Assembly: GCA_014529385.2 (NCBI GenBank)
Contig: CM043960.1
Location: forward strand, 30,879,396-30,939,395
Origin: Adiantum capillus-veneris
Lineage: Eukaryota > Streptophyta > Polypodiopsida > Polypodiales > Pteridaceae
Reading direction: 5' to 3'
DNA: 60,000 bases
In this document: positions 1 to 11,860 of the stretch, piece after piece
Numbering within the stretch: position 1 is the stretch's first letter
Layout of the letters: the number at the start of each line of letters is the position of its first letter
The notes under the pieces: generated by a model
Database searches by the model: none
What the model was told of the DNA's origin: nothing
Seen by the model: only the letters and a program-made list of their open reading frames with translations
Made by a program: the position numbers and the translations under genes

Positions 1-1975
1 ACCATCAAAAGGGAAGGACTATGAATGAGCTATTCCATTAAAAAGTATAGACATTACCTATTAGAAAAAAAAAATTTGCTCTTTCTGGACCACCAAGCTT
101 TATTGTACTTGGTCAACAAGCCATGCAGCACAGGAAGAATAGTGAGATGGTTCATCATTATTTTGGAATTTGATTTCACTGTGGTTGTAAAAAAGGGCAC
201 TACTCATCAAAGAGCAGTTCATTTATCAAGGATTGTTTTAGGAGAATCACCTAAAGGGGTAGACAATGATCTACCAGATCATATCTGTTCTCCATCAAAA
301 TGATACCTTGATGGTTGTAAAACATGGTATCATTGATGATCATAGCTCAAATGAATTCACAAATACCACTTCCTATTACAATCGGATAAATCAAGCAATC
401 GACTATATATCAATTACTAGCTGGTAGACTATACAAAAGAAATCAGGATGGAATATTTCTCTTATGCATTAATCTTGAAGAGAAAAACCAATACCTAAGT
501 CAAGCACATATTACCATAGGAGAACTTCACTTTGTGAAAGATCAAACTATGCCATGAATTTTGAGACTTGGAGTATTTTGGCCAACTATGAGGAGTGATG
601 TTCGCTCTTTTGTAAAGGATTGTCCTCAATATCAGAAACAGACACCCATACCTCATGTAACATTGTTCCAAATGTCATCTGTTTCTAAGTGGAGTAACTA
701 TCTAGTTACTTACTTATCAAGCCGAACATTTCCTGAGGATATGAGTAAACATTGTCAAAGAGCAATTGAAACTGAAGCAAGATACTATCCTCTTATTGGA
801 AATCAATTTTATCGGAGAGGTGAGGATCAACATTTGCATTTTTGTGCAAATGAAGACGAATATATTCCAATTATAGAACAAGCACATGCTGGATTAGCTG
901 GAGGTCACTTTTCTAGTGAGACCATCGCAAGAGAAATCTTAATGGTAGGCATATGGTGGCCAACACTTTATGCAGATGCCAAAGAGTATGTTCGAAGGTG
1001 TGATGCTTGTCAACGAGCAAACATGCCAACAAGAGTAGATAGCATGACCTTAAGACCAATGGTGGGAGCTAGAGCTTTCACAAAATGGGGTATAGACTTT
1101 GTTGGGCCAATACATCCACCTGTTTATAGAAACCCAAGCTCAATAAATCATTGTAGCTATGGACTATTTGACCAAGTGGGCCGAGGCTAAAGCCACTCAA
1201 AAGAATGATGCCAGAACCACTGTCGCATTCTTATATGAGTATGTATTCACAAGATATGGACTGCCAATAGAAATTGTTAGTGATAGGGGAACTCATTTCC
1301 TCAATGAGGTAATCGAGTATCTGCTTAATAAATTTATGGTCATCCTATCACCCACAAGAAAACAAACAAGCTGACCATACGAACAAAATTCTCAGCTTGG
1401 TATTGACTAAAGTGGTTAGTTCAAGAAGGAGAGATTGGGAAATGAATCTCCATGCAGCTCTATGGACTTATCGAGTTTTATTCAAATAGCTTTAAATGCT
1501 ACACCCTTTAACCTTGTTTATCGTCTTGATGCCATATTGCCAATAGACTTTCTATTGCCGACACTAAGGGTAGCTACAAATCTTGAGTGGACTTGACATG
1601 AATTATCAGAGAGACTAGAAGATTTAGAGAAGCTAGATGAGCAAAGGTTAACTGCTGTAGCTCACATCTATGCACAAAAGTGGAAACAAAAACAATTTTT
1701 TGATTCCCATCTAATAACAAAAATCTTCAAAAAAGGGGACTTAGTTTTAGTCTATTCCCTTAAGCAACACATTCCCAAGTTTAAGAAAAAGGGAAACAGA
1801 TCGTTTATCATTGAAGATGTATCTCCAAGTGGAGCAGTTAAGTTGTTCATCCTAGATGGTGAACCAATGGCTAATTGGATTAGTGGATGTCATTTAAAGA
1901 AGTACAATTTTTCACTAACCAATGAATTGCTAGAAAGAATGCATGCAACTAAGCAAAGGAAGATAAAACGATAGC
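1..1975 (+). pseudogene. Ty3/gypsy pol 3' half (RNase H tail, integrase), decayed
   Basis: This is the remnant of a retrotransposon polyprotein. Residues at 85-240 are the end of RNase H (DHQALLYLVNKP, then LEFDFTVVV), which is also found in the element at 45370-45530. At 860-1020 there is an H2C2 zinc-binding domain (QAHAGLAGGHFS, then CDACQRAN). The catalytic core follows at 1080-1370 (KWGIDFVGPI, YLTKWAEAKAT, IVSDRGTHFL). The integrase C-terminal barrel lies at about 1640-1930 (GDLVLVYSLKQH ending SGCHLKKYNF). The frame is broken several times, including near 303, 560, 1190 and 1374. RT, protease and gag are absent, so the element is cut by the window edge or truncated. It belongs to the same lineage as the element at 43.2-48.3 kb. 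It cannot be functional. Confidence 0.85.
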
Positions 1976-2102
1976 AGGTTACCGATGAAGCCCAAGAAGA
2001 AGCTCGCCTTCGGATACTCAAAAGGAAAGCTACTCTTAACACTACAAGAGGTACTTCACATTACCGACACTTGCAATGCGACACTCAAAAGTGAAAATCC
2101 AC

Positions 2103-2160
2103 GGCGTCGCTATGGGCGTCAATATTTTCTTTGTTGGATAGCGATGCCCATAGCGACGCC
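2103..2160. repeat. Inverted repeat with CGTCGCTAT core
   Basis: Arms at 2103-2120 and 2143-2160 are reverse complements with one mismatch, separated by 22 bases. The core CGTCGCTAT recurs as a palindrome cluster at 51020-51130, also next to a (GA)n tract and downstream of a related Ty3 pol. This suggests both mark the LTR or 3' region of one retroelement family. Confidence 0.75.
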
Positions 2161-2183
2161 GACAGGGGTAAAAAATAAATCAA

Positions 2184-2225
2184 GAGCGCCAAAAACTCAG
2201 ATCTCAGAACTAAGTTTTGGCGCTC
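2184..2225. repeat. Second short inverted repeat
   Basis: GAGCGCCAAAAACT at 2184-2197 pairs with AGTTTTGGCGCTC at 2213-2225, apart from one unpaired A. It lies 24 bases after the preceding hairpin, so the two form a tandem pair of stem-loops. Confidence 0.7.
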
Positions 2226-2248
2226 AATCGAAAGAGGTAAACCCGCAC

Positions 2249-2276
2249 TCTCCCTCTCTCTCTCTCTCTTTCCCCA

Positions 2277-2318
<42 letters not shown>

Positions 2319-2372
2319 AGAGGAAGGAGATCCAGGTATGCTCCTTCCCTTTCCTCTCTCTCATGTTCCCTT

Positions 2373-2459
<87 letters not shown>

Positions 2460-2465
2460 TGTGTC

Positions 2466-2505
<40 letters not shown>

Positions 2506-2566
2506 CACATGCATAAACAAAAAAAACACACACACACATGCATAAACAAAGAATGCATACACACAT

Positions 2567-2628
<62 letters not shown>

Positions 2629-2659
2629 AAGAGAGAGAGAGAGATATATAAAGCAAAGA

Positions 2660-2701
<42 letters not shown>
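2249..2701. repeat. Compound microsatellite cluster (CT)n, (AC)n, (GA)n
   Basis: Successive tracts are seen: (CT)n about 2249-2269, (AC)n 2277-2314, (CT)n 2381-2419, (CA)n 2419-2458, (GA)n 2469-2501, (GA)n 2571-2626 and (GA)n 2658-2701, with short unique spacers such as ACACACATGCATAAACAAA used twice (about 2505-2555). The His/Thr/Ser-Leu open frames here are artefacts of the repeat. Confidence 0.97.
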
Positions 2702-2704
<3 letters not shown>

Positions 2705-3420
2705 TAGAGAAAATATGAAATGAAATGTTATATTAAGATTTAAGGTTAGGTTAGATTTAAAATTACATTTAAAATTAGGTTAGATTAAGATCTAAAATTA
2801 AGTTAGATTATATTTAACTTATATTTAAAATTTAAGCTAAATTTTAAATTAGGTTAGACTTAAGATTAGGTTAAGATTTAAATTAGATTTGAGATTATGT
2901 TAGATTACATGGAGGTTTAGGTTAGATTTAGGTTTATGTTGAGTTTAAGATTATGTTAGATTTAGAAGTGGAACCTTCCACTACTCCAAAAAGACTGACT
3001 GCTAAGGAGGAAGCTATTTTGAAAAGGCAGATAGAAGAGGAAACAAAGACAATTTGGAAGGAGGCAATGCAATGGGAAGATTTAAAATTAGGGCAAGATT
3101 TAAGGTTAGCTAGGTTAGGTTTTAGCTAGACTTCATTTAGGTTTAGGATTTAAGATTGGATTAGATGTAGGTTTATGTCGAGTTTAAGATTAGATTAGAT
3201 TTAGGTTTATGTTGAGTTTAAGATTAGATTAGATTTAGATTTAAGATTAAGACAAGATTCTATACTAGATTAGATTTAGATTTAAGTTAAATTACATTTA
3301 GATTTATGTTAGATTTAAGATTAGATTAGATTTAGGTTTATGTTGGGTTTAAGATTAGATTAGATCTAGATTTATGTTAGATTAGATTTAGATTAGATTT
3401 TAGGGCAAGTCAATGAAGGC
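2702..3420. repeat. Degenerate AGATTTAGGTTTA-type tandem repeat
   Basis: The stretch is built of variants of (GG)TTAGATT and TTTAGGTTTATGTTGAGTTTAAGATTAGATTAGA. The clearest run, with a unit of about 35 bases, is at 3170-3390. A non-repetitive piece of about 120 bases interrupts it at 2965-3090. It resembles a decayed satellite with a TTTAGG-like core, but it does not contain clean plant telomere TTTAGGG arrays. Confidence 0.7.
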
Positions 3421-3963
3421 TTTGCCCAAAGAGCAAACACTAGTTACACAACAATATGTATATTCCCATCAGAATCTGACACCTATTAACTCACCCACTA
3501 ACCATGTTCAATTACCTCAGAATCACCATATGTTCAATTTGGATTTAGTTTTTATATTAAAGTCTACCTTTGAGATTACGAAAAAAAATTAGAGTTAGGC
3601 GAACGGTGATCCCTCTCTTCCTCTCTACGGATGCGACCTTAAGTTGAAAAGCTTTCAACGGCATGACACTCAGATTGGAGGCCAACATGTAATGTGCTAA
3701 GTAATCCCTCGAACAAGGATCTGCTATGAAGAGATGTTAAGATGCTATGAATTGTTACATCTAGAGAAGAGGCAAAGGGGTTTTGACCACTACATGCACT
3801 ATCATGTAGACAAGGGTGTGTAGATTTCTTGTACCCACAAATATGAGCATTGACCAATAAAGAAGAGATTATCACCCGGTGGTTCGGATCTCCGTGCACC
3901 TCTAGACTGAGGTGTGTGGGGATCAGACATGACTAGAGAATGTGAGGTAGTTTACAGTGTGAA

Positions 3964-4018
<55 letters not shown>

Positions 4019-4081
4019 AAGACGGAGGATGCCAATAGAAGGTTAAATTTATGTACAGATTATAAGGTTCTTGCATTCATT
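3421..4081. other. No gene seen; contains (GA)n at 3966-4015
   Basis: I see no coding signature here. The only feature is a (GA)n tract of about 50 bases at 3966-4015, just upstream of the CACTA transposase fragment. Confidence 0.6.
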
Positions 4082-5830
4082 ATGAGTAGTGACGAGGATG
4101 TGGGGCCGTCCAACCGAAACACCTATCTCTCAACAAGGATCTTATGTCCTTATAATCAATGCAAGCATGCTGTGCGACGGACAAGACGTGTTTCTTTGCA
4201 GCACGTTCGCGAATTTGGCGAGTTTGATCCATCTATTATAGATCGAGTTGTTGCCAATTATAACTCGTCGGACTCTGATGCTTGCCAATAGGTAGCAATC
4301 TTGCAACCCCATAGACATGTTCGAAGGTGCTTTGGTCAAGCAGCATACGTGAGGCCACAAGATGTAGCCTCTGACAGCTCAGAGGATGATCATGCAGACC
4401 ACATTCACAACGAGGTAATGTTTGAGCCCGAGATCGATGAAATGATCGAGACGATCATGGATTCGGAAAGGCTTATCTATGATGATATGAGAAGTGAAGC
4501 CGATACGCCATTGTATGATGGAGCACGTGTCTCTAGATTGAAGGCGCTCTTGGTTCTTCTCAACATGCAGGCAAAGTTTGGATGAAGTGACACTAGCATC
4601 ACAACGCTTTTCAGGTGATCTATTACAATGTGTTTACTTCAATAAAAAACTCTAGATGTATAATGATCTAATAGATTACGTACACAAGTGTACCGCATTT
4701 TTTTCACTGTGTAGATTACTCAAAGAGCACATACTACCAGCAGCCGATAATGTGATGCCAGATTCCAGGAATGAAGCAAGAAAGATCTTGCAAAACTTGG
4801 GGATGGATTACAATTCGATTCACGCTTGTCCTAACGACTGCATTCTTTTCAGAGGGGAATACATAGACATGGAGAAGTGTCTGAAATGTGATTCCGAGAG
4901 ATATCGAGTAGATCTCCACGGAACACAAATTCCACAAAAGGTTTTGCGACATTTTTCTCTACTTCCTTGCATCAAGAATTTCATTGAATGCAAGTCCATG
5001 GCCGCCCTAGCATCATGGCACGAGAAGAATAGATCTTCGGATGGTGCGCTACGGATTCCTGCAAATTGTGCAGCCTGGAAACATATAGACGATACATGGC
5101 CAAATTTTTCCAGGGAAGCTCAAAATTTACACATAGACGTGGCTATGGATGGCGTAAATCCATTTGGTCAGAGATCAAAATCTTAAAGTGTATGGCCTGT
5201 TGTCATTGTCAACTACAACATTCCCATGTGGTTGACTACCAAGAAGGGGCACCTCTTTCTAACCTTGATTGTGCCCAGGCAGTATAAAGTGAAGAATATG
5301 GATGTGTACCTTTGTCCACCATTGGAAGAGCTACAACAATTGTGGATTGGCATAGAAGTGGGATATGATCTGAGACACAGGTCGATGGAATGCTTTGATC
5401 AGAGGCATGCTAATGTGGACCATGCATGACTATCCCGGACTAACAAAATGCTCAGGTGATATACACTCAAACTCAAACAGTGTAAATCTTTGTTTTTCTC
5501 AAGCTTATCTATTGTCATGTGTATACATGTAGGGCTTCAAACAAGCAGATACAGAGCACGTGTCACATGTAGACCTAGACTTAATGCACGTCGGGCGCCC
5601 TCATTGAAGAAGCAAATCTACGAAGGTCATCAAACGTATCTTCCAGAGACTCATGAGTTACACAACAGCTTTTTGGGAAGAGAGCCACTGAGGATGTCTG
5701 CACAAGCATGGTTAGAGCAGAAGGAGATGTGTAAGGATGGTTTGCCCCCAGGGATGAAGAGACTCTCTCTATGGTACGAGTTACCATATTCATTAGGAGA
5801 AAGTTGGACTCACTTTTGGGCCCTGTAAGA
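4082..5830 (+). pseudogene. CACTA (En/Spm) Tnp2-type transposase, N-terminal part, decayed
   Basis: The fragments follow the order seen in plant Tnp2 transposases. A Cys/His-containing N-terminal segment (CPYNQCKHAV) is at 4082-4290. An acidic spacer is at 4300-4585. The Tnp2 domain runs from 4656, with IHACPNDCILFRGEY, a CLKC pair, and KVLRHFSLLPCIKNF at about 4830-4985. Then come NYNIPMWLTTKKGHLFLTL (about 5205-5265, after a frame change), the MDVYL region (about 5300) and a GY-C/ELPY block at 5530-5810. Frames change near 4290, 4585, 5185, 5430 and 5490. Some breaks could be introns (GGTGATATACACTC near 5455), but others are plain frameshifts. The catalytic C-terminus is missing, so this is a truncated copy. 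Confidence 0.8.
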
Positions 5831-6153
5831 AGTGCCATGTCGGCTTAGAGAGAGAAAATGAAAATGTTAAATTGTGCATTTTATGTGATACTTTTCTGCG
5901 CAACAAAAAGCCAAAATGACATTATTTGGTAGGTAGTTGCCGTCTTTATCATTCTTATCCTTCGTTCTCTTGTCAGGAATCCAAGTAACCGTATGACTAA
6001 TGATTTGAAATTCCAACTTACAAGCGTTTCCTCCAGAAACATAAGCCACATGAACTCTATCAACTCTAAACTTGAGAATATTGCCTTCCCTCCCAAAACC
6101 TGAGATATTTCATGAGTTTCGAGTCTCCGTCTTCTTCTCTATAAACTCTAGGA
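5831..6153. other. Spacer; no gene recognised
   Basis: AT-rich sequence between the Tnp2 fragment and the next gene. Short minus-strand frames (5867-6096) have no recognisable content. I looked here for the left terminal inverted repeat of the 6-22 kb block and did not find one. Confidence 0.5.
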
Positions 6154-8784
6154 ATGGAGAATGCTTCTTTTCCTGATGAAAACACTAATTTGAACTTGCA
6201 ATCCTTAGCCCCTTCATCTTTAACACTTAACCAAAGAAAGAACACACATCATCTTCATGTTGATGTATTGCAAGAGTACGCACCATTGCAGAAACTTAGG
6301 AGGGAGTCTTTCTTATCTCAATGGGAGAAAGAACTTAGAAGGACAAACAAGGAAAATCATTTGGATTTGTGGACCTATGGGTCTATTTATCCAAAGGATC
6401 CTACGACAAATGCGCCACCTCCCTTTGCTAATATCACTAACCTCTTACATTTCACAGGCGATGGCAAGGATGGGCTATTGCGATACACCGAACATTTGGA
6501 AAAGAGAAGATTGAATGCGGAAAGACAAAGAAACTTCCTGGAAATGGAGAACATTCAGTTGAAGAAACTTAATGAAGCATGCTCTCAAAAGATTTCATCA
6601 AAAACAGAGAGACAATCCAAGGCCTTGAGAAGAAGATCACAAGTTTGTGAGAGAAAGACATTGTGCTTGGTAGTCGGAAAATAAAACGAGATCTGTGCAA
6701 CATTGAGAACATGAAGGTTGGTAGTGGTGGCCTGAAAAAACGAATACGAGCTTTAAGGTAACTCGAAGTTTGTTTCTTCAATGTGATTCATTAAGAAATG
6801 GATACACTTTCCTATACATGATCATAACGCATGGTGCTTTTTTGGCAGGTCTTTATTGCATCCAAACTCGAACGATGCAGGCTTCAATGCCGGAGTGAAT
6901 TACAGCCGTTTAGTTCCAAAACAAGTAGTTGAAGAGATGATAACTCAGAAAAAATTTTGTAAGTTGAAAGGGAGTCTACTTACCTCCTTCATGAACGAGA
7001 ATCAGCTGGAACCAATGGAAGTGCAAGCAATACTTAATGAGAGTGGCATCTCGCACATGGGATATAGGGAACTCTTCAAAGCATTAGCTAAAAAGTCTCA
7101 AAATAAACTACAAAGAGGATCATTGCTGCCAAATCCATCACATGTAAAGGCTGCTCGCCGGCACATAAATGATGAGGTGTTTGAGAAACTTGGGTCACCA
7201 TTCCATATTGAAGCAACGTTCTTAGGCAAGGGTGGCAGGGAGGTACAGTTTAACGAGCACAACAACCTCTTCATTGATCTTAAAGCATTGCAAAGGTATG
7301 CATTTCACTTCTTTGACATCAGCCGAGAGGAGTGCGGTGGGGTTCTCAAGTTTGTTTTGAAGCTCGAAGAGTGCGAGGTCCTGAAGAACAAGAAGCTTGA
7401 GAGAGTCACCATTACCCTCATGAACAGAGCCCTGGATCCATCAATAATGAAAGAGGATCCACGATACTTCAGCGTGCAATCCAAAAAAAACATTCTAACT
7501 CTAGGATCATTTCAGGTATACTTCGTTCACTCTATGATAACAAAAATATTGATTATTTAGTTGTTGATTTTGTGTTTTCATTTTTCACTACAGGTTGATA
7601 AAGAAAATTTTGAAATCCTTGATTGGGTTTTTAGTCAAACCCAAATTCCTTCTATCATCAGTGGAACAAAGAAACGGAGCCGTTCTTTCAGTGGAAGGAT
7701 TTGGTGACTACACAGTGGAATGGCACATGGCAGGTGACTTAAAGACTCTTAAGTGTATGTACAACACAACACACGGAGAAGCTGTGGCAAATCCATGCTT
7801 AAATTGCATGGCTAATGCACAATCTCTTTAGAGTGTGCAATGGAATAGATCTCCCAACAGACATCTTCAAGATAAGACTTTTAAACCAGTGCTTGATATT
7901 CCTCTGAGTAGAGTTCACGTCTGTACACTTCATGCACTCTGTTGAATAATTGAAAAGGTGGTTCATTTGTACATATGTTTTGCATGGACATTAAAGTCAA
8001 AGAGTGAGTCAAAAAGAGTGATCAAAGCATTAGAGAGAGTGCTCTCAGACATTGGTTTGCATGGAGGCAATGTCAAAATCGAAGAGGACCCTAAGATGTC
8101 TCAAAGTCGTTACAAGGTACCGAGGAAAGCATCGATAGGCGGAGTGAAGGCAAGAAGGTTTCTTGGGTTTAGCCTCAAAGATTCAGATAGAGAAGAAAGG
8201 AGAAACCTGTTCAACAAATGGAAACAGTTACATAAAGTGGTTAAAGAAAATATTGGTGGTGGGTCAATCTAGAATCACAAGGCGAACATGTGGAAATCAC
8301 TAGATAAAATTTTCCATTACGTTGAGCAGCATTCTTGGGACCAAAGTAAGCTCACATCATTTCAAGCAGCCTTGCTGGATTGGAAAAAGGCTTACCTTAC
8401 AGGGTGGGGTGGGCAACATATCACACATTACATGGTGGGTTGGCATTCTACGTATACAAAACAAAATTTTAAATTGTACTCTACTGACCATTTTGTTTTA
8501 TTTCAATACATCACATACTGTTCAACCATGGTCCATATTTTGCCAAGACATATGGCTCACTATCAATATGGTCCACACAAGACATGGAAAAAACCCACTA
8601 CATGGCAAGAACAAGTTATTTTAAGCACACTATACATGGGGGAGGAAAAGAAAAGGCCAATAGCTTATTAGAGTTACACCAATGGACTTATAGACGACTA
8701 ATTCATAGAGCAAGGCAGAAGGAACTTCTTAAGAGTTCAGAAATTACACGGTCTTTACAACACATCCGCAAAGAGAAGAAATAG
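6154..8784 (+). pseudogene. Spliced DNA transposase with GDLK motif, decayed
   Basis: Proposed exons are 6154-6757, 6849-7515 and 7594 onward. The introns, 6758-6848 and 7516-7593, have GT-AG ends and keep frame. Exon 1 encodes a coiled-coil-rich N-terminus (HLEKRRLNAERQRNFLEMEN). Exon 2 is an intact segment of about 220 residues. Exon 3 carries WHMAGDLKTLKCMYNTTHGE with a following C-x2-C (GDLK at 7733-7744). Next come an HVCTLHA block (7916-7936), KARRFLGF (about 8145-8165), a WGGQHITHYM block (about 8405-8433) and a C-terminal QDMEKTHYMARTSYFKHTIH block (about 8579-8640) ending RKEKK. A GDLK block, an LHA block and an ME-KTHY-AR C-terminus are typical of large eukaryotic DDE transposases distantly related to CACTA. 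Damage includes a frameshift and TGA in exon 1 (about 6590-6660), a frameshift near 7695 and stops near 7830-7950. The superfamily assignment is from memory and tentative. Confidence 0.65.
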
Positions 8785-8835
8785 ATGGCTTTGGGAGCTT
8801 CAAATGTGGCGGAGCGCCATGCGAGGTGGCGACGG

Positions 8836-10638
8836 TCACGAGTCAGAAGCGGGAGAAGATGGACCTGAGCCTATCATTTTTATCCTCTTCGATGCACCTC
8901 CTTCCTCACTTTCTACCTCTTCGATGTGCAAGCTCTGTAGACGAGCTCGTTTCTCTGTTGATGGCAGCATCCCCACGGGCATGAGGCATCTTCTTTCCCT
9001 TCGAAACAGTCGCTTGTTGTATGGATCTAAGCTTTCTGGGTCTTCAACCCTGGCAACCAGAGCCTGAGCTATGTAGGACATGAAATAGGGGGCTCTGAGT
9101 ACTTGGAACCCATACCCAATGCCAAATACGCGTAGAGAAAACTGTTTCTGAATCAAAATTAGTCTTTTTGCGTTAAGTGGGAGGGGATGCCCACCACAGA
9201 ATATTGTAATAACTTTCATTGCAAACAGTGGGAACTTTGCATTGTCATTGGAGTATTTCCTTGTGGTATATTATGATCTACATAAAAATTGTAATGAATT
9301 TATGGGTCGTAAGTGAGATGAGTACAATTGCCAAGTACTTGAATTGTTTCTACAAACCTTTTTGTGGTTGAAACACCCGATGTAGTGAGACAACGCGGCA
9401 TCCTTGCCTTGGACTCCAGTTACAAGCCCTTGCCGTGAGCCTCCCGCTCTTCTAAGGAAACTATCATCATACACTAGCACCTGTCAACAAAAAAAATGAT
9501 CATGATATTTTATCATTGGGCCATCTCCAATACCATCTGAATCAACGACAAAAGTTACCATCTTATTCTCGTCCATTTCCAGCATCGACCTCCCCCACAA
9601 GTGAATAGACTGACTATTCATTACCTGATCTTTGGGTGCCACGGGCCTACCCATGTTTTCCAAGCCGAGTTGTTTTGTTGTCGATTTAAATTACTCATCT
9701 GTTGGAAAATTGGCCTCTCCGGACTTCACTTCATTGAATGTAACTTTGATCAGTTGCCACCCTGAAGTGAACTGTGACTCGCGGATAGTTGTGTCAGCAA
9801 TAAGATGTTGGTCCACTCCATCATCATCCACAAACCCCATGTCTGCCTCACAAAAATTTGCAATTGCAGCTAGAAAATAGTCCTCCCGTATATTGAGCTC
9901 ATGCATGATATATGTGATGAGCAGAACATAGTGAGTGTCGCCCGCCATAGCAAAGCTGGGAGCACAATTCAGAGGCAAAGTCACTTCCTTACTTGGACTT
10001 TCTTGCTTGCACCCTATTGCTGCACCCGCAAGAGAAACAAGAGTTAAGCCCGCATCAAATGTTTCCTTTAGTAACTCTACCCACTCCTCTTCTAGGTCGA
10101 ACTACACCTCCACATCCTCTACCTCTTTCTCCGGCGCCAATGGACAACTACCGAAAGTTGTTGACTGGGAAGTCTCTAACTCACCATCCGTATACAAGTA
10201 TAAGTAACAGACAAACCCGTGGTAGAATTCCACTAAGCGACACTTTTTGAAGTGCTTCATACACCTGTCTTGTACAAGAAGTGCATTGGAGGGACACTTT
10301 TCTAGACAGCGATTCAGTCTCCTTGAAGCACTCTTGTCAGGTTCAAGGTCGGCTGGGTGCACATATCTCATGCCATCAACTGTCATGGAATTGTCACAAG
10401 TGACTGCCTCATATTGTTGCAAATGGGTTTGTAGGTACTCAAATGAGCAATCTATAATCCTCTATATAGAAAAATCTGCATTAAACATTCCTGATAGTTC
10501 TGGTGCACGGTGATAAGCACGTGCATTGTATAAGAACGTGAATAGTTTTTCTTCACATGTATCTTCGCTCACGTCTGTCTCCAGGACTATGATCCCCATG
10601 ACTGAAAGAAAAAGCAAGCCAAAACTATTTGGTGTCAT
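8836..10638 (-). pseudogene. Unknown multi-exon protein gene, tail-to-tail with transposase
   Basis: One minus-strand reading frame can be followed from an ATG at 10638 to a stop at 8836, about 550 residues. It is interrupted by TAG in the 10460s and near 10090, and by TAA near 9690 and 9270. A GT-AG intron of about 140 bases (about 9626-9483) joins in phase 0. Visible content: a Cys-rich region (NRCLEKCPSNALLVQDRCMK), an aromatic stretch (LVEFYHGFVCYLYLYTDG), an acidic linker, then VFGIGYGFQVLRAPYFMSYI and a basic, Ser-rich tail with KRIKM. No known domain was recognised. Its stop lies 52 bases from the transposase stop, and its start faces the 99-bp array, as in a convergent two-gene transposon. 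It could instead be a host gene; the premature stops argue for decay. Confidence 0.5.
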
Positions 10639-10680
10639 AACCAAACGAATATTGAGCCTCGAGTACCCCCTCAAGGTCTC

Positions 10681-11108
10681 TTTTCGCTTGGTTTTGTCCC
10701 GTGCGCTAATGTCATAAGAGGTGACGTCAGTTAAGTCAGAACCAAGTGAGTAGGGGTCCCAAGAATCTGCGAAGGTCCCTATTCGCTTGGTTCTGTCCCG
10801 TGCGCTAATGTCATAAAAGGTTACGTCACTTGAGTCAAAACTAAGCGAATTATAGGGCCCCAAGAATCTCCAAAGGCCCCTATTCGCTTGGTTCTGTCCC
10901 GTGCGATAATGTCATAAAAGGTGACATCACTTGAGTCAGAACAAAGCGAATAGGGGCCCAAGAATCTCCGAAGGCCCCTATTCGCTTGATTTTTGTCCCG
11001 TGCGCTAATGTCATAAAAGGTGATGTCACTTGAGTCAAAACCAAGCAAATAGGGGCCCAAGAATCTCCGAAGGGCCCTACCCGCTTGGTTCTGTCCTGTG
11101 ACCCAAGC
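10681..11108. repeat. 99-bp tandem array A (TATTCGCTTGGTTCTGTCCC)
   Basis: Four full units and a partial fifth start near 10681, 10780, 10880, 10979 and 11078. Each unit begins TTCGCTTGGTTCTGTCCCGTG, contains a GGTGACGTCA-like bZIP-type palindrome, and ends with the inverse core CCAAGCGAATAGGGG. Every unit is therefore an imperfect palindrome. It lies immediately upstream of the minus gene starting at 10638 and could hold promoter or transposase-binding sites. Confidence 0.9.
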
Positions 11109-11228
11109 ATTCGGAATAGGTAGATAAGAACAGAGCATTTAATGTTATCAGTGATAGATTTATAGGCCAACTCACTCACTATGCCCAAACCTAGGCACGG
11201 TCACATATGTGGTTTGAGACTTTCAATT

Positions 11229-11860
11229 TTACCCTAACGCAGTGGCTTCGGTGCGCACACAGTTAAGAGCACACAGGAAGGGGAGAGAGACAGGGAGAAA
11301 GAACTTGTCTCTGCAATATCCAACAGCGCCGAGTTGGATGGTGATGTTGCAGGCCGCCGACAGAAAGAACCAGAAGGTGGTGATGGCCATGGCGACGCGG
11401 CAGCAAAGGACTCGACCCAATGGAGGTTGCTCAACGCAGGATCACGAGAGGTGGCCAAGGGGAAGAGCGTAGAAAATGCAAAGGCAACGGCGATCTGTTT
11501 GTTCTACTTGGACATGGAGATGGCAACTGCAAGGGCGATTGGTGTCTGACTCTCAATGCAAGATTATGAGAGGTGGCCAAGGGGAAGAGCGCAGAAAATG
11601 CAAAGGCAATGGCAATCTGTTTGTTCTACTTGGAGATGGAGATGGCGACTGCAAGGGAGATCGGCGTCTAACTCTAAACGTAGGATCACGAGAGCTGGAC
11701 AAGGGAAGGAGCGCAGAAAAGGCACTGAGGCCGAGGCAATCTGTTTGTTCTACTTGGATGTGGATATGGCGACTGCAAGGGCGATTGGCGTCTGTCTGAC
11801 CCTAAACGGTCACTCAAAAAGGTACGTGGGCTGCGCTCACAAGGACAACCAGTAATAAAT
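11229..11860. repeat. ~122-bp tandem repeat, three units
   Basis: Units start near 11429, 11551 and 11671 and share blocks such as GAGAGGTGGCCAAGGGGAAG and AATCTGTTTGTTCTACTTGGA. The preceding 11229-11428 is GC-richer. Overlapping frames stay open because of the repeat (11476-11799, 11556-11855), but no protein family is recognisable. A captured coding fragment that was later amplified is possible. Confidence 0.65.

Noticed and set aside
1985-2662. Several open frames rich in Thr-His, Ser-Leu, Cys-Val and Arg-Glu
   Set aside because: They are translations of dinucleotide microsatellites on both strands.
2702-3420. Interstitial telomere array
   Set aside because: Units are TTAGATT/TTTAGGTTTA variants, without runs of a telomeric heptamer.
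5831-6153. Left terminal inverted repeat of the 6-22 kb block
   Set aside because: No match to sequence near 22060-22444 was found by eye; the right end is probably outside the retained sequence.
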